DNA of 64,000 nt from Nitratireductor sp. GISD-1A_MAKvit (GTDB taxonomy: Bacteria > Pseudomonadota > Alphaproteobacteria > Rhizobiales > Rhizobiaceae), in contig NZ_CP161920.1 in the NCBI RefSeq assembly GCF_040819555.1, positions 3,161,001-3,225,000 on the forward strand, given 5' to 3'. The translations under genes and the position numbers were made by a program. Positions within the stretch are counted from its first letter, which is position 1. The number at the start of each line of letters is the position of its first letter. Below are positions 1-10,754 of this stretch, one piece after another. Below the pieces are notes generated by a model. That model was not told the origin of the DNA and did not search any database. It was given only the letters and a program-made list of their open reading frames with translations.

Positions 1-126
1 AGGCCAATGCTGCAGCGCATCACCGGCGCGCTGAAAGCTGCCCAGAATGTTCTGGCAGGTCTACCCACGGCACCGGGAGGCCTTCACCAAACCCTTGCAT
101 CTCTGGACCTTTTCAAAGACGAATGA
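1..126 (+). CDS. C-terminal end of an unidentified protein (partial)
   Basis: An open frame runs from the first base of the window to a TGA at 124-126 and encodes about 41 residues ending in LFKDE. It is helical and Ala/Leu rich, with no recognisable motif. It lies in the same direction as panB, about 120 bases upstream of the panB start. I cannot name the protein from this tail. The continuous frame and its position suggest it is the 3' end of a real gene, but chance openness in high-GC DNA is possible. Confidence 0.35.
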   Translation, partial: RPMLQRITGALKAAQNVLAGLPTAPGGLHQTLASLDLFKDE

Positions 127-244
127 CGTTCGGCAATTCGTTGCTCGACCTTCGCAACTGCACAAATCTATGCCATATCCCTGAGATCCGAAGCGTCAAT
201 TGACCAGTTTGTGGAATGGCGGGCCGGACCGCAGGGAGGGAAGT

Positions 245-1084
245 TTGAGCGTCAATGCACGGAGCGCGGCTGTCACACCGCGCGGCATACTGGCGAGAAA
301 GGGAGGCGAACCGCTCGTCTGCCTGACCGCCTACACGACACCCATGGCACGTCTCGTAGACCGCCATTGCGACATCGTTCTTGTGGGCGACAGTGTCGGC
401 ATGGTGTTGCACGGACTTCCAGACACGCTCGGCGTGACACTGGACATGATGATCCTGCATGGAAAGGCTGTCCGCCGTGGCCTCGAGCGGTCTCTCCTCG
501 TGGTCGACATGCCGTTCGGCACCTACGAGGAAACGCCCGAACAGGCGTTTCGCAACGCGTCGCGGCTGATGGCCGAAACGGGCTGTGGTGCCGTGAAGAT
601 CGAGGGCGGCCAGAGCATGGAGAGCACCATCCGTTTCCTGACCCGCCGCGGCATCCCGGTCATGGCGCATATCGGACTGACCCCTCAGGCGGTTCACATG
701 CTCGGTGGATACCGGGTGCAGGGTCGTGGTGACGACGCCGCGCACATTCTGCGCGATGCCGAAGCCGTGGCCCAGGCGGGCGCCTTTTCGGTCGTGCTGG
801 AAAAGGTCCCGGCAGCGCTCGCAGACCGGATCACTGCCGCGATCACCATACCCACCATCGGGATCGGCGCTTCGGTGAACTGCGACGGGCAGATCCTCGT
901 GATCGATGACATGCTGGGCATGTTTCAGGATTTCCAGCCGAAATTCGTCAAGCGCTTTGCCCGGATCGGAGAAATCGCCAAGTCAGCAATCGCGGATTAC
1001 GCTGCGGCGGTTCGCGCGCGGCAGTTCCCGAACGAAACACATGTCTTCACCGACGCACCTGCCGTCGAACAGGGGGAACCGTGA
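245..1084 (+). CDS. panB: 3-methyl-2-oxobutanoate hydroxymethyltransferase
   Basis: Catalyses the first committed step of pantothenate synthesis, transferring a hydroxymethyl group from 5,10-methylene-THF to 2-oxoisovalerate to give ketopantoate. The protein shows the PanB pattern throughout: [13 protein letters not shown], the Mg-site loop [28 protein letters not shown] and [20 protein letters not shown] at 245 (product starting SVNARS) is preferred because GGAGGG precedes it and it gives 279 residues, matching rhizobial PanB proteins that start MSV; another TTG at 200 would add 15 residues. It is translationally coupled to panC: the panB TGA and the panC ATG share one base. Assignment is secure; only the start is uncertain. 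Confidence 0.95.
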   Translation: MSVNARSAAVTPRGILARKGGEPLVCLTAYTTPMARLVDRHCDIVLVGDSVGMVLHGLPDTLGVTLDMMILHGKAVRRGLERSLLVVDMPFGTYEETPEQAFRNASRLMAETGCGAVKIEGGQSMESTIRFLTRRGIPVMAHIGLTPQAVHMLGGYRVQGRGDDAAHILRDAEAVAQAGAFSVVLEKVPAALADRITAAITIPTIGIGASVNCDGQILVIDDMLGMFQDFQPKFVKRFARIGEIAKSAIADYAAAVRARQFPNETHVFTDAPAVEQGEP

Positions 1085-1941
1085 TGGGTCTGAGCATTCT
1101 GCGCACGGTCGATGCGCTGCGCGAACGGGTTCGGTGCTTTCGAAACGCTGGCGAAAGCGTGGCAGTGGTGCCCACCATGGGCGCCCTGCATCGGGGTCAT
1201 CTCAGCCTCGTCGAGACGGCAAAGGCGAACGCCGACCGGGTGATCGTCACGCTTTTCGTCAATCCGAAGCAGTTCAACAATGCCTCGGATCTGAAAGCCT
1301 ATCCCCGCACGGAAGCTGATGACGCGGCGAAACTTGCTCCGCTTGCGGTCGATGTGCTTTTCGCGCCGGATGTTGCGGAAATGTACGGGACCGGATTTTC
1401 CACAAACGTCTCGGTAGCAGGCGTCAGTGACGGGCTGTGCGGCGCCCATCGGCCCGGCCATTTTGACGGTGTGGCGACCGTGGTTGCCAAGCTGTTGCTG
1501 CAGAGCGGTGCCGACTACGCCTGCTTCGGCGAAAAAGACTACCAGCAATTGCTTGTGGTGCGCCGCCTCGTCGCCGATCTGAACATCCCGACGGGGATTA
1601 TCGCCTGTCCCACGGTGCGGGAGACTGACGGCCTCGCGCTTTCTTCGCGCAATGTCCGCCTGTCCACGCAGGAGCGGCAAAAAGCACCAGCCATGGCGGA
1701 GATTCTGTTTGAAAGTGCCAGGCGCCTGACCGATGGCGTGCAGGCCGGCATTGTGCTCAACGATGCTCGCAGTGCACTTGAAGATGTCGGTTTCGACAGG
1801 GTCGAATATTTCGAACTGCGCGATGCAGAAACCCTTCAGCCGATGGAGCATGCAGATCGACCCGCCAGATTGCTGGCAGCTGCCTGGCTTGGCGAGACCC
1901 GGCTGATCGACAATGTTCCGGTCGCGCCCTCAGCTTTCTGA
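1084..1941 (+). CDS. panC: Pantothenate synthetase (pantoate-beta-alanine ligase)
   Basis: Joins pantoate and beta-alanine using ATP via a pantoyl-adenylate, completing pantothenate synthesis. Visible family features are [14 protein letters not shown] (the HIGH-like nucleotide motif), FVNPKQF, the pantoate region [19 protein letters not shown] and the KMSKS-like SSRN segment. Its 285 residues are normal for the family. The ATG at 1084 overlaps the panB stop by one base, so the two form an operon. The stop overlaps the convergent AI-2E permease gene by 12 bases. Nothing looks damaged. Confidence 0.96.
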   Translation: MGLSILRTVDALRERVRCFRNAGESVAVVPTMGALHRGHLSLVETAKANADRVIVTLFVNPKQFNNASDLKAYPRTEADDAAKLAPLAVDVLFAPDVAEMYGTGFSTNVSVAGVSDGLCGAHRPGHFDGVATVVAKLLLQSGADYACFGEKDYQQLLVVRRLVADLNIPTGIIACPTVRETDGLALSSRNVRLSTQERQKAPAMAEILFESARRLTDGVQAGIVLNDARSALEDVGFDRVEYFELRDAETLQPMEHADRPARLLAAAWLGETRLIDNVPVAPSAF

Positions 1942-3021
1942 ACCACCTCCGTCGTTCTTCTCAAATGCCCGCACGTCGTCGGCCAGCATCAGGGCGATGG
2001 GGCGCGTGCCTTCGAAATTTGCCATGATGATGGCAAACATGGAGGTCAGCGGAATGGCAAGGATCGCGCCGGGAATGCCCCACAGCGATGACCAGACCGA
2101 GAGAGAAACCAGAACGACGAAGGGCGACATGTTGATCCTGCGTCCGATCATGCGCGGCTCGAGCGCATTGCCGACCCACATCTGGGCGGTGGTAAGCAGG
2201 AGCGCCACAAAAAAGGTGGTCTGAAACGAGCCGTATTGCGCAAGAGTCAGCAACACCGGAAACGCAACCCCCATCAGCGAACCGACATAGGGTATATAGT
2301 TCAGCAAGCCGATCAATACGGCCCAGAACAAGGCGAAATCGACCTCGAACACGCGCAATACGCCGTAGGAAAGTGCGCCCAGAACGATGTTCACAAGTGT
2401 CTTCACGGCAAGATATTCGCCGATCGCCCGGTTGATCTCCCCGACGATGGAATGGGTCTGGCTCGCACGATCGTGAGGCAGCGCCGCCGCCACCTTGCGG
2501 GCGAACCCGCCTCGCTCCGCCATCAGGAACGTCGCGTAAACAACCGCCATGAAGATGACGCCGGCAAGCGAGCCGACCGAACCGAGGCCGAGCGCTGCCA
2601 GACGCTGCAGGTTGATGCGGCCCCAGAGGCTCTCGATCAGTGTTCCCAGGTTGGGAATCTCTTCTATGTCGAAGCGGGCGAGGATGCCTGAAAGCATGGC
2701 CGCCAGGTTTTTCTGATAGACCGGCAGACGCGCGATCACCTGTTCCGCAGTCCCGACCATCACGCTTGCAAGCACAAGCAGCGCGAACACGAAAATGGCC
2801 AGAACCAACGCTCGCCGGGTCCATTGCGGCAGGAGGCCGATGACCGGCAGTCGCCCGAGTGCCTCGGACGCTGTCAGAAGCACGTAGACGGAAATAACCG
2901 CAATGAAGATCGGCATCAGCACCGATTTGCCGATCACCAGAAGCCAGCCGACCATCACCATCAGGATGATGGCCAGAACCAGAACCACGAAAGCGCGCAA
3001 CGGATCGGATTTCTCGAGCAT
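1930..3021 (-). CDS. AI-2E family transporter (putative permease)
   Basis: A 363-residue polytopic inner-membrane protein of the AI-2E/PerM family. Hydrophobic helices occupy residues ~10-70 and ~125 to the end, with a soluble stretch near residues 90-120 and the typical [14 protein letters not shown] and [20 protein letters not shown] signatures late in the protein. Members export small molecules or ions, and the substrate cannot be told from sequence. The ATG at 3021 follows GGAG with good spacing; a longer frame upstream to 3102 has no such support. The PLD gene ends 46 bases upstream on the same strand, so the two may be co-transcribed. Confidence 0.88.
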   Translation of the reverse strand: MLEKSDPLRAFVVLVLAIILMVMVGWLLVIGKSVLMPIFIAVISVYVLLTASEALGRLPVIGLLPQWTRRALVLAIFVFALLVLASVMVGTAEQVIARLPVYQKNLAAMLSGILARFDIEEIPNLGTLIESLWGRINLQRLAALGLGSVGSLAGVIFMAVVYATFLMAERGGFARKVAAALPHDRASQTHSIVGEINRAIGEYLAVKTLVNIVLGALSYGVLRVFEVDFALFWAVLIGLLNYIPYVGSLMGVAFPVLLTLAQYGSFQTTFFVALLLTTAQMWVGNALEPRMIGRRINMSPFVVLVSLSVWSSLWGIPGAILAIPLTSMFAIIMANFEGTRPIALMLADDVRAFEKNDGGGSES

Positions 3022-3067
3022 GGTTCTCCAGTCGCAAGGTGGCAGGGCCCGATGGCGGAGCCTGCCC

Positions 3068-4621
3068 CTAAAGCAGCCATTCCACCGGAAGCCATCCGGC
3101 AAGTTTGATCACAAGCCGCCGCCCCCATGTGGCACCCGGCTCTTCCCCGTGAACCAGCGGTTCGGCATTCTCTCGTTCTTCCAGCCAGACCATTTTGTCC
3201 CCGGATGTCAAACGCGGCTGATAGCTGACAAGACCGAGCCTGCTGTCGAACCCCTCGCTGATCCGGCCGGCCAGGCTGTTGCTATCGATCAGAAAACCCA
3301 TCTCGCAGTTCAAAATGGCCGAGCGGGGATCGAAATTGAACGAACCGATGAAGATGCGTTCGCCATCAATCGCGAAAGTCTTCGCATGCAGGCTGGCGCC
3401 CGAAAGGCCGAAAGGCTTCAACTGCATTTCGGATTCCTGCGATGCGTCGCCGCGCAGTTTCAGTTCGAAGAGTTCCACTCCGGCTTCCAGAAGCGCACGG
3501 CGATACTTCGCGTATCCGCTATGCACCAGCAGAACATCGGTCGTGTTCATCGCGTTTGTGAGTATGCGCACCGTCTTGCCGGCTTTTGCCAGGTCCCCGA
3601 AATAGGAGTTTCCCACCGTGCCGGGAACGAAATAGGCCGAGATCAGGTCGAGCCGGTCCCGCGCCTCGCCCAGAATTGCACCAAGACGCATGATCATCAG
3701 CTGGTCGCGGCGGGCGATTCCCTGCCCCTTGACCGGATCGTCGGCAACCAGCTGGACGTCGGTCCATTCGAGTGCCGCCAGCCCCTTTGCATAACGGGCC
3801 GCACTGTTTTGAAACTCGCTGAGTACCGCCTGTGCGTCCTCGCTTGAGCGCACCTCCTCGACACGGGCCTCGAAGGCTGCAAGATCGCCGGAGCCGGCCA
3901 TGATCTTCTCGACCCCGAAGACGGAACCGCTGTTCCAGTATTCATCGAAGACCGCCATCGTGTCCGGCAGGATCGCCCCCGCAGCAAGAACGTCCATATC
4001 GACGTAGAACGCATCGCCGATCTGAAAATACTCATCGCCAATATTGCGCCCGCCAACGATCGCGGCGGCTCCGTCCACGATGAACGACTTGTTGTGCATG
4101 CGCCGGTTCATGCGAAAGAAATCGAATGCGTATCCGAGCAGTTTCGGGCTGCGCACCGTCGACGGGTTGAAGAGCCGTATCTGGATGTTGGGCAGGGCAT
4201 TGAGCGCCGCCATATGGGAGTCGAGCCCCGGCACGCCGTTGTCATCGAGCAGAAGACGCACACGCACACCGCGCTCCGCCGCGTCGCGCAATGCGGCAAG
4301 CAGAAGGATGCCGGACATGTCGTCGTGCCAGATATAGTACTGGGCATCGATGGAGCTTTGCGCACGCTCGATCAAAGCCAATCGGCTTGCCAGCGCGTCC
4401 TTGCCATCGGTAAGGGGCAGAATTCCCGTCTTGCCCGGATGCGCCTTCTCTCCCGACCGCAGCAGCTGGCGCAGTTGCGCACTGGGGGCGGCGTCAATCG
4501 ATTTTTGCGGTTTCCGGTCCGAGATGTCGGGTAGCGGAAAGACAAGACGAAGGACGGCAATGGCCACCACAATAGCGAGGGCAAGGGAAATCAGACCGAT
4601 CATAATCTGCTTTATACGCAC
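3068..4621 (-). CDS. Phospholipase D family protein (cardiolipin synthase-like)
   Basis: A 517-residue membrane-anchored PLD superfamily enzyme. It has one N-terminal hydrophobic segment (residues ~7-27) followed by two HKD active-site motifs: HNKSFIVDGAAAIVGGRN near residue 175 and HAKTFAIDGERIFIGSFNFD near residue 405. Such proteins hydrolyse phospholipids or transfer phosphatidyl groups, and cardiolipin synthesis is one possibility. The start is GTG at 4621, preceded by a strong GGAGGG. It probably heads a two-gene unit with the AI-2E permease downstream. Family assignment is firm; the reaction is inferred. Confidence 0.88.
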   Translation of the reverse strand: MRIKQIMIGLISLALAIVVAIAVLRLVFPLPDISDRKPQKSIDAAPSAQLRQLLRSGEKAHPGKTGILPLTDGKDALASRLALIERAQSSIDAQYYIWHDDMSGILLLAALRDAAERGVRVRLLLDDNGVPGLDSHMAALNALPNIQIRLFNPSTVRSPKLLGYAFDFFRMNRRMHNKSFIVDGAAAIVGGRNIGDEYFQIGDAFYVDMDVLAAGAILPDTMAVFDEYWNSGSVFGVEKIMAGSGDLAAFEARVEEVRSSEDAQAVLSEFQNSAARYAKGLAALEWTDVQLVADDPVKGQGIARRDQLMIMRLGAILGEARDRLDLISAYFVPGTVGNSYFGDLAKAGKTVRILTNAMNTTDVLLVHSGYAKYRRALLEAGVELFELKLRGDASQESEMQLKPFGLSGASLHAKTFAIDGERIFIGSFNFDPRSAILNCEMGFLIDSNSLAGRISEGFDSRLGLVSYQPRLTSGDKMVWLEERENAEPLVHGEEPGATWGRRLVIKLAGWLPVEWLL

Positions 4622-4746
4622 AATGCCCCCTCCGGCACGAACGGAATGTTCCGTTTATCCCAACTGTGCGGGAGCAAGGCAAGGAAAGCGTGGCCGGGAG
4701 GCGGTGGAAACCGGCATGGCCGGTTCCCGCATGACGTCGAAGGGCT

Positions 4747-5109
4747 TCAGCCTGCGAACTCGGCCTCGTAAATCTCGGGCTTGAATCCGACCACGCGGCG
4801 CTTTCCGAGATCAAGCACCGGCCGCTTGATCATGCTTGGCTGCTCCGCCATCAGGCGCACGGCCTTTTCGGCATTCATGTCAGCCTTGTCTGCATCCGGC
4901 AGTTTGCGAAACGTCGTGCCGGCGCGGTTGAGGAGTTTTTCAAAGCCAGTTTCTTCCACCCAGGCTTCCAGGCGGCCGCGCTCGATGCCTGCCGTCTTGT
5001 AGTCGTGAAACGTATAGGCAATGTCTCGCTCTTCGAGCCACGCCCGCGCCTTCTTCATCGTGTCGCAGTTTTTGATACCGTAGATCACCACCGTTTCCGG
5101 TTTCGTCAT
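4747..5109 (-). CDS. ArsC/Spx-family reductase (YffB-like)
   Basis: A 120-residue thioredoxin-fold protein of the ArsC/Spx/YffB group. It has a single N-terminal cysteine in YGIKNCDTMKKARAWL where true arsenate reductases have their catalytic cysteine, then TTFRKLPD and IKRPVLDLGKRRVVGF, which match YffB-type proteins. The lack of a second thiol argues against a classical arsenate reductase, and a glutathione-linked reductase is more likely. It is seven bases downstream of the guaA start region on the same strand reading away, with no obvious functional link. The 125 bases between it and the PLD gene hold nothing I recognise. Confidence 0.82.
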   Translation of the reverse strand: MTKPETVVIYGIKNCDTMKKARAWLEERDIAYTFHDYKTAGIERGRLEAWVEETGFEKLLNRAGTTFRKLPDADKADMNAEKAVRLMAEQPSMIKRPVLDLGKRRVVGFKPEIYEAEFAG

Positions 5110-5116
5110 GGTGCGA

Positions 5117-6676
5117 TCACTCCCACTCGATGGTGCCGGGGGGCTTGGACGTCACGTCGTAGACGACGCGGTTGATGCCCTTCACCTCGTTGATGATGCG
5201 GGTGGCGGCGCGGCCGAGGAATTCCATGTCGTAGTGATAGAAATCCGCTGTCATGCCATCGACAGACGTCACCGCGCGCAGCGCGCAGACGAATTCGTAG
5301 GTGCGCCCGTCGCCCATCACGCCAACCGTCTGCACCGGAAGCAGAACGGCAAAGGCCTGCCAGATCGCATCGTAAAGTCCGGCCTTGCGGATCTCGTCGA
5401 GATAGATCGCATCGGCGGAGCGCAGGATTTCCAGCTTCTCGCGTGTCACGCCACCGGGGCAGCGGATCGCAAGGCCGGGTCCCGGGAAGGGGTGGCGTCC
5501 GATGAAGCTTTCAGGCAGGCCAAGCTCCTTGCCGAGCACCCGCACTTCATCCTTGAAAAGCTCGCGCAGCGGCTCCACCAGGCTCATGTTCATGCGCTCG
5601 GGCAGACCGCCCACATTGTGGTGCGACTTGATGGTGACCGAGGGGCCGCCGGTGAAGGAAACGCTTTCGATGACGTCGGGATAGAGCGTGCCCTGCACCA
5701 GGAAATCGGCGCCGCCAAGCTTCTTGGCCTCCTCCTCGAACACTTCGATGAACAGGCGGCCAATGGTCTTGCGCTTCTTTTCCGGGTCGCTCTCGCCTTC
5801 CAGTGCGCCGATGAAGCGATCGGAGGCATCCACCAGAATGAGCGGCAGATTGTAGTGTTCGCGGAACATGGCGACCACTTCGGACGCCTCGTTCTTTCGC
5901 ATCAGACCGTGATCGACCAGAATACAGGTGAGCTGGTCGCCAACGGCCTCATGCGTCAAGAGTGCCGCCACGGAAGAATCGACGCCGCCCGAAAGCGCGC
6001 AGATCACCTTGCCGTCGCCAACCTGATTGCGGATCGCCTCGATCGCCTGTTCGCGATATGCCGCCATCGTCCAGTCGCCCGAAAGGCCCGCGATCTTGTG
6101 CACGAAATTGGACAGGAGCTTTGCACCGTCAGGCGTGTGCACCACCTCGGGGTGGAACTGAACGCCGTAATAGTTGCGATCTTCGTCGGCGATGGCCGCA
6201 AAGGGGGCGCCAGTCGATGTGCCGACAACGCGGAAGCCCGGCGGAAGTGCGGTCACCCGGTCGCCATGGCTCATCCAGACCTGATGGCGGGTGCCTTTGG
6301 CCCAGACGCCCTCAAACAACGGACAGTCACTCTCGATCTCAAGGAAGGCCCGGCCGAACTCGCGATGGTCGGAGCCTTCAACCTTGCCGCCAAGCTGGGC
6401 GCACATGGTCTGCTCACCATAGCAGATGCCGAGAACGGGAAGGCCCGAATCGAAGATCACCTGCGGCGCGCGCGGACTGCCGATGTCGACCGTCGAGGCC
6501 GGGCTGCCCGAAAGGATGACCGCCTTGGGCGCAAGGCGGCTGAACGCCTCCTCGGCCGACTGGAACGGTGCGATTTCGCAATAGACTCCGGCCTCGCGCA
6601 CCCGCCGCGCAATGAGCTGCGTGACCTGGCTGCCGAAATCAACGATGAGAACTGTGTCGGGATTGGATATCGTCAT
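5117..6676 (-). CDS. guaA: GMP synthase (glutamine-hydrolysing)
   Basis: Converts XMP to GMP using glutamine and ATP in the cytosol. The N-terminal glutamine amidotransferase domain has the nucleophile at Cys85 in GICYGEQ and the His/Glu pair in GVQFHPEV. The ATP-pyrophosphatase domain carries the P-loop [11 protein letters not shown]. The C-terminal dimerisation domain ends in [17 protein letters not shown], the standard GuaA terminus. Length (519 residues) is typical. guaB, encoding the preceding enzyme, lies about 6.5 kb away on the same strand but not in the same operon. A long open frame on the opposite strand (5108-6799) is only a GC-driven shadow. Confidence 0.97.
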   Translation of the reverse strand: MTISNPDTVLIVDFGSQVTQLIARRVREAGVYCEIAPFQSAEEAFSRLAPKAVILSGSPASTVDIGSPRAPQVIFDSGLPVLGICYGEQTMCAQLGGKVEGSDHREFGRAFLEIESDCPLFEGVWAKGTRHQVWMSHGDRVTALPPGFRVVGTSTGAPFAAIADEDRNYYGVQFHPEVVHTPDGAKLLSNFVHKIAGLSGDWTMAAYREQAIEAIRNQVGDGKVICALSGGVDSSVAALLTHEAVGDQLTCILVDHGLMRKNEASEVVAMFREHYNLPLILVDASDRFIGALEGESDPEKKRKTIGRLFIEVFEEEAKKLGGADFLVQGTLYPDVIESVSFTGGPSVTIKSHHNVGGLPERMNMSLVEPLRELFKDEVRVLGKELGLPESFIGRHPFPGPGLAIRCPGGVTREKLEILRSADAIYLDEIRKAGLYDAIWQAFAVLLPVQTVGVMGDGRTYEFVCALRAVTSVDGMTADFYHYDMEFLGRAATRIINEVKGINRVVYDVTSKPPGTIEWE

Positions 6677-6731
6677 GGCGAGCCTTTAGAGAAAGATGCG
6701 TTTGGGTGCAAGCGGCGATGCCGTTTTTTGA

Positions 6732-7373
6732 TTAAAGGAGGCCATCAGCAATGGCCTGTTCGAGCTGGTCCACCGCATTGGCGAGCTTTGCGTCGATGAC
6801 ATGGAGATATTCGGTCCAGTCGTTGACGTGCTGCAGTTCCGCTGCCCCGTCGGAGATGCCGCGCAACGCCACAAGATCAAGGCCGAAGCGCTGGCAGGCA
6901 CGCAACGCGGCAAAGGTCTCCATGTCCACCATCTCGGCGTCGATAGCGTCATAGGCGGCACCGGAGACGATGTTGCCGCCCGTCGATAGCGTTGCTTCGC
7001 GGATGCCCGGAATGCGATGCGGCAGCGGCATGATTGCGGGATGATCGAGAAACGGTGTCACCCCCTTTTCGAAGCCAAGCGGCGAGGCATCCATATCCCG
7101 GTAGGAAACGGCGGTGGCCTGATAGACTTCCGTCTGTTCGAGGCTTCGGCTTCCCGCAGAACCGAGAGACACCAGCAGATCGGGCAGTTGGTCCTTGACA
7201 TCGAGAAGCGCAAGCTCCGCACCAAGGACAACGCCCGCTTCCACCGGCCCGACGCCCGTCATCAGGGGTTTGAAGCGCTGCTTCAGATGCGGTCCGTATT
7301 CGGCATCTGCGGCCATCACGAACAGAACCCGCTTTCCGGCAAGGGTGGCCGGCTCCACCGGTGCCCGCGTCAT
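6732..7373 (-). CDS. 5'-methylthioadenosine/S-adenosylhomocysteine nucleosidase
   Basis: Cleaves the glycosidic bond of MTA or SAH to release adenine, recycling SAM by-products. At 213 residues it shows the nucleosidase signatures: TGVGPVEAG near the N-terminus, the substrate-binding VDMETFAALRAC and the catalytic aspartate in LRGISDGA. It belongs to the shorter alphaproteobacterial form of the family. It overlaps the thioesterase gene by four bases (start inside the previous stop), so the two are translationally coupled. Substrate preference among MTA, SAH and related nucleosides cannot be told here. Confidence 0.85.
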   Translation of the reverse strand: MTRAPVEPATLAGKRVLFVMAADAEYGPHLKQRFKPLMTGVGPVEAGVVLGAELALLDVKDQLPDLLVSLGSAGSRSLEQTEVYQATAVSYRDMDASPLGFEKGVTPFLDHPAIMPLPHRIPGIREATLSTGGNIVSGAAYDAIDAEMVDMETFAALRACQRFGLDLVALRGISDGAAELQHVNDWTEYLHVIDAKLANAVDQLEQAIADGLL

Positions 7374-7822
7374 CCTTCGATCCCCTCACGTCCGATTATG
7401 GTCATCATGGTCCCCGTCATGGTGGCGATCAATTTGGCGTCTCCTTCAGCCGAATAGGCATAGGCCTGCCCGTCCGCCACGATGATGGTGCGGCCGGGCT
7501 TGGTGACCGTGCCGCGGAACAGAAACCGCTCTCCGCGCCCCGGCGCCAGCAGATTGACCTTGAACTCGATGGTCAAAACGGCAGCATCCTCGGGCATCAT
7601 GGAAAACGCGGCATAACCACAGGCCGAGTCGAGAGCACTGGAAATGACGCCCGCATGGAGAAACCCGTGCTGCTGGGTCAGACCGTCCGCATAGGGCATT
7701 TCGATTTCGACTATGCCCGGCGTCACCAGCGTCAGCTCGGCGCCGATCGTCTCCATCATTTTCTGACGGGCGAAACTCGCCCGGACACGGGCTTCGAGGT
7801 CGGCGGGATTTGCCTGGTTCAT
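7370..7822 (-). CDS. PaaI-family hotdog thioesterase
   Basis: A 150-residue hotdog-fold protein. The conserved stretch QQHGFLHAGVISSALDSACGYAA carries the HGG-like active-site loop (here HGFLHAG) and the acidic helix residue, followed by the beta-sheet segment LTIEFKVNLLAPGRGE. Family members hydrolyse acyl- or aryl-CoA thioesters, and the natural substrate is unknown. It starts 18 bases downstream of the methyltransferase gene and overlaps the nucleosidase gene, so all three may form one transcript. Confidence 0.85.
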   Translation of the reverse strand: MNQANPADLEARVRASFARQKMMETIGAELTLVTPGIVEIEMPYADGLTQQHGFLHAGVISSALDSACGYAAFSMMPEDAAVLTIEFKVNLLAPGRGERFLFRGTVTKPGRTIIVADGQAYAYSAEGDAKLIATMTGTMMTIIGREGIEG

Positions 7823-7840
7823 GGTCTGGCCATCCGGTCG

Positions 7841-9128
7841 TCAGCTCCGCTCCAGCGCAGCAAAATGAAAGCCGTCCGTGGCTGTGCGGTTGGGAGAAAG
7901 GGCGATGCCCGTGGTCCTGTCAATTCTTGCCTTTGTCGCCTGTCCGGGAAAGTGCCTTTCCCACAGCGCCTCGTGGTCCACCGGGCGGAAATCCGGATTG
8001 GCTTCAAGGAAGGCCCCCACCTGATCCTCGTTTTCCTCGGCAAACACCGAGCAGGTGATATAGGCAAGACGTCCACCCGGGCGCACGAAGCGTGCGGCCC
8101 GCGCGAGAATTTCGGCCTGCTCCGCCTGCCGCTGTTCAAGCTGCTTTTCACCGAGCCGCCATTTCGCATCAGGGCCTGCGCCGCCAGGTGCCCGCACCCG
8201 TACATGGCGCATCCACAACGACCAGATCGAACTTTCCCTCATGCACGGCAAGCGCCTCGGGATCGGCCACCGCCTGCACATTGCGGCAGCCTGCCCGCTT
8301 CAGGCGGTCGAATATCGGCGCAAGCCGCTGTTTCTCGGCATCAAAAGCCTGGATCTGGCCGGTGTTTTCCATCGCCGCCGACATGGCGAGCGATTTGCCG
8401 CCAGCGCCGGCACAATAGTCGAGCACCTGCATGCCCGGTGCGGCCTCGGCAAGCGCGGCAACGATCTGCGACCCCTCGTCCTGAACCTCAAACCAGCCCT
8501 TCTGAAACGCGGGCTCCGCCTGCACATTGGGATGCCGCCCCTGCCCTTCGATCGGACCGATCCGCAACCCCTGTGGCGCAAGGTCACTCTCGTGAACGCC
8601 GGTGCGTGCCAGCGCCTTTGCAACCTTGTCGCGCGTGGATTTCAGCGTGTTGACCCGCATATCGAGCGGCGGACGCTGGGCAAGAGCGGCTGACTCGGCC
8701 ACCCAGTCTTCGCCCCAGACGCGTTTGAAAAGCGGTTCGCACCATTCAGGGCATTCCGCCCGCACGCCCTCAGGCGCCTCTTCCAGAGGATGCGCCGCAA
8801 TGAGGGCTGCTTCCTCGCCGGAGATCGGTGGCGGTGCGAAATTGTCTTCCGAAAGCGCTGCGTTCAGCGTCTCCGCGTCGTAGCCAGCCTCAATCATCAA
8901 AGCACCAACGGCCATTGCGCGCGGGCTTTCTTCCTGAAACATCCACGCCGCAGAGCGCTTTCGGCGCAACGCGTCATAGACGAGATTGCCAATGGCAGCA
9001 CGATCCTTGGAGCCGGCGAAACGATGGGAAAGGCCCCAGTCTCTCAGCGCTTCCGCCGCCGGTCGATAGCGCCGGTCGATGTCTTCCAGAATTTCAAAGG
9101 CTGCAGCCAGCCGTCCGCCAAGTCGCAT
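7841..9128 (-). CDS. RsmB/NOP-family rRNA cytosine-C5 methyltransferase (frameshifted)
   Basis: SAM-dependent 16S rRNA m5C methyltransferase type. An N-terminal NusB-like region is followed by the Rossmann core with YCAGAGGKSLAMSA, then VDAPCTGAGTWRR and AYITCSVFAEENEDQV, which carry the two catalytic cysteines. The frame breaks at a GGGCC run (8172-8176). Removing one base joins the N-terminal part (stop at 8169) to the second part (7841 onward) through RRRPDAKWRLGEKQ and gives 428 residues, the usual length. The ATG at 9128 follows AAGGTG. The gene is either a recent pseudogene or, more likely, intact with a sequence error, given the same pattern elsewhere in the window. Confidence 0.82.
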
Positions 9129-9195
9129 GTGACACCTTTGCCGGTTACCCGAATGGCGCACAGCTAGCCCGAAGCGGGCCTTTAGACAAGCGAAA

Positions 9196-9219
9196 CGGGC
9201 GTGGATCGCTCCACGCCCG
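9196..9219 (-). terminator. Hairpin downstream of catalase
   Basis: A perfect 10-bp stem (CGGGCGTGGA / TCCACGCCCG, loop TCGC) lies 29 bases past the catalase stop and before the methyltransferase start. A short T-rich stretch follows on the minus strand. It most likely ends the katA transcript. Confidence 0.6.
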
Positions 9220-9247
9220 CACGTTATCAAAGCCTTTTCCGCCCTGC

Positions 9248-10754
9248 CTATTCGGCGGCCCGCTGTGGCGTCTTGCCAGTCACGGGCACGGCATTGGCTT
9301 CATAGCCGTGCGCTTCCTTCAGTGCCTTGCGAACCCCATTGCCATAGTCGGGGTGGACCTTGTCGAAATGCGCAAGCTGGCGCTCGATGATTTCGCCGGG
9401 AACACCGTCCATGGCAGCGGCAATGTTGGAGAACAGCCGGTTCTTCTGCCCCTCGTCGAAGAGGTTGAATAGCGCGCGCGGCTGGCTGTAGTCGTCATTG
9501 CCGATGCGATGGTTGTAGCGGTCCGCATCGCCCGAGATCTTGAGCGGTGGCTCCTTGGCTGCCGGGTTCTCCACCGGCCCACCGAAGGAATTCGGCTCGT
9601 AATAGGCATCCGGGTTGCCTGTCTTGATGCCGCCGAACGTGTTCATCTCGCCATCGCGGTGATAGTGATGCACCGGGCATTTCGGCTGGTTGACCGGGAT
9701 CGTCTCGTAATGCGTGCCAAGCCGGTAGCGGTGCGCATCCGCATAGGAGAAGATGCGCGCCTGAAGCATCTTGTCGGGCGAGTAGCTGATGCCCGGCACG
9801 ATGTTGGAGGGCGAGAAGGCGGCATTCTCGATCTCGGTAAAGTAATTGTCCGGATTGCGGTTCAGCTCCATCACGCCAATGTCGATCGGCGGATATTCCG
9901 CATGCGGCCACACCTTGGTGAGGTCGAAGGGATTGTAGGAGGTCTTTTCCGCATCCGCCTCGGGCATGATCTGCACCTGCACCTTCCATTTCGGAAAGTC
10001 GCCATCCTCGATCGCCCCATAGAGGGCTTCCTGGTAGCTTTCGCGGGTCTTGCCCACCACCTGCTCGGCCTCTTCATTGGTGTGGTGCTTGTGGCCCTGC
10101 ATGGTCTTGAAGTGGAATTTCACCCAGAACCGCTCGCCCTTGTCGTTCCAGAACGAATAGGTGTGGGAGCCATAGCCGTTCATGAACATCGGCGCGGTCG
10201 GCAATCCGCGATCCGACATCAGGATCGTCACCTGATGCAGGCTCTCCGGCGAGAGCGACCAGAAATCCCACATGGCCGTGGGCGAGCGCATATTGGTGCG
10301 CGGATGGCGCTTCTGCGTGTGGATGAAATCGGGGAACTTCAGCGGATCGCGAACAAAGAACACGGGCGTGTTGTTGCCAACGAGGTCCCAGTTGCCGTCC
10401 TCGGTATAAAACTTCAGTGCGAAGCCGCGCACATCGCGCTCGGCGTCTGCGGCACCCTGCTCGCCGGCCACGGTGGAGAAGCGCGCTAGCATCGGCGTTT
10501 CCGCACCTGGCTGAAGCGCCTTGGCGATGGTGTATTTCGAAATGTCACCGGTGATCTTCAAAACACCATGTGCGCCCCATCCCTTGGCATGAACCACCCG
10601 CTCGGGGATACGCTCGCGATTCTGATGCGCGAGTTTTTCGATAAGCTGATAGTCCTGCAGCAGAACCGGGGCCCCGTTCGCCCGCGGTCACGGTATTCTG
10701 ATTGTCGCTGACGGGGGCGCCAGCCGACGTGGTCATCGTGCGTTTGTCTGCCAT
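9248..10754 (-). CDS. katA: Catalase, clade 3 type (frameshifted near the N-terminus)
   Basis: Haem catalase that disproportionates hydrogen peroxide. Clear family features are [14 protein letters not shown] with the distal histidine, [30 protein letters not shown], and the proximal haem region [14 protein letters not shown] with its tyrosine. The first ~29 residues ([12 protein letters not shown] to RGP) are in one frame and the rest in another. Dropping one base from GGGGCCCC at 10668-10675 restores [15 protein letters not shown] and a 501-residue protein. The ATG at 10754 has AAGGAG upstream. It is divergent from oxyR, which fits peroxide induction. Confidence 0.88.

Noticed and set aside
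4747..5109. Calling this gene an arsenate reductase of an ars operon
   Set aside because: No other ars genes nearby and only the YffB/Spx-like pattern is present.
5108..6799. 563-codon open frame antisense to guaA
   Set aside because: guaA on the other strand has every expected motif; long antisense frames are routine in high-GC genes.
9509..10489. 326-codon frame antisense to katA
   Set aside because: Shadow of the catalase gene; composition has no domain signature.
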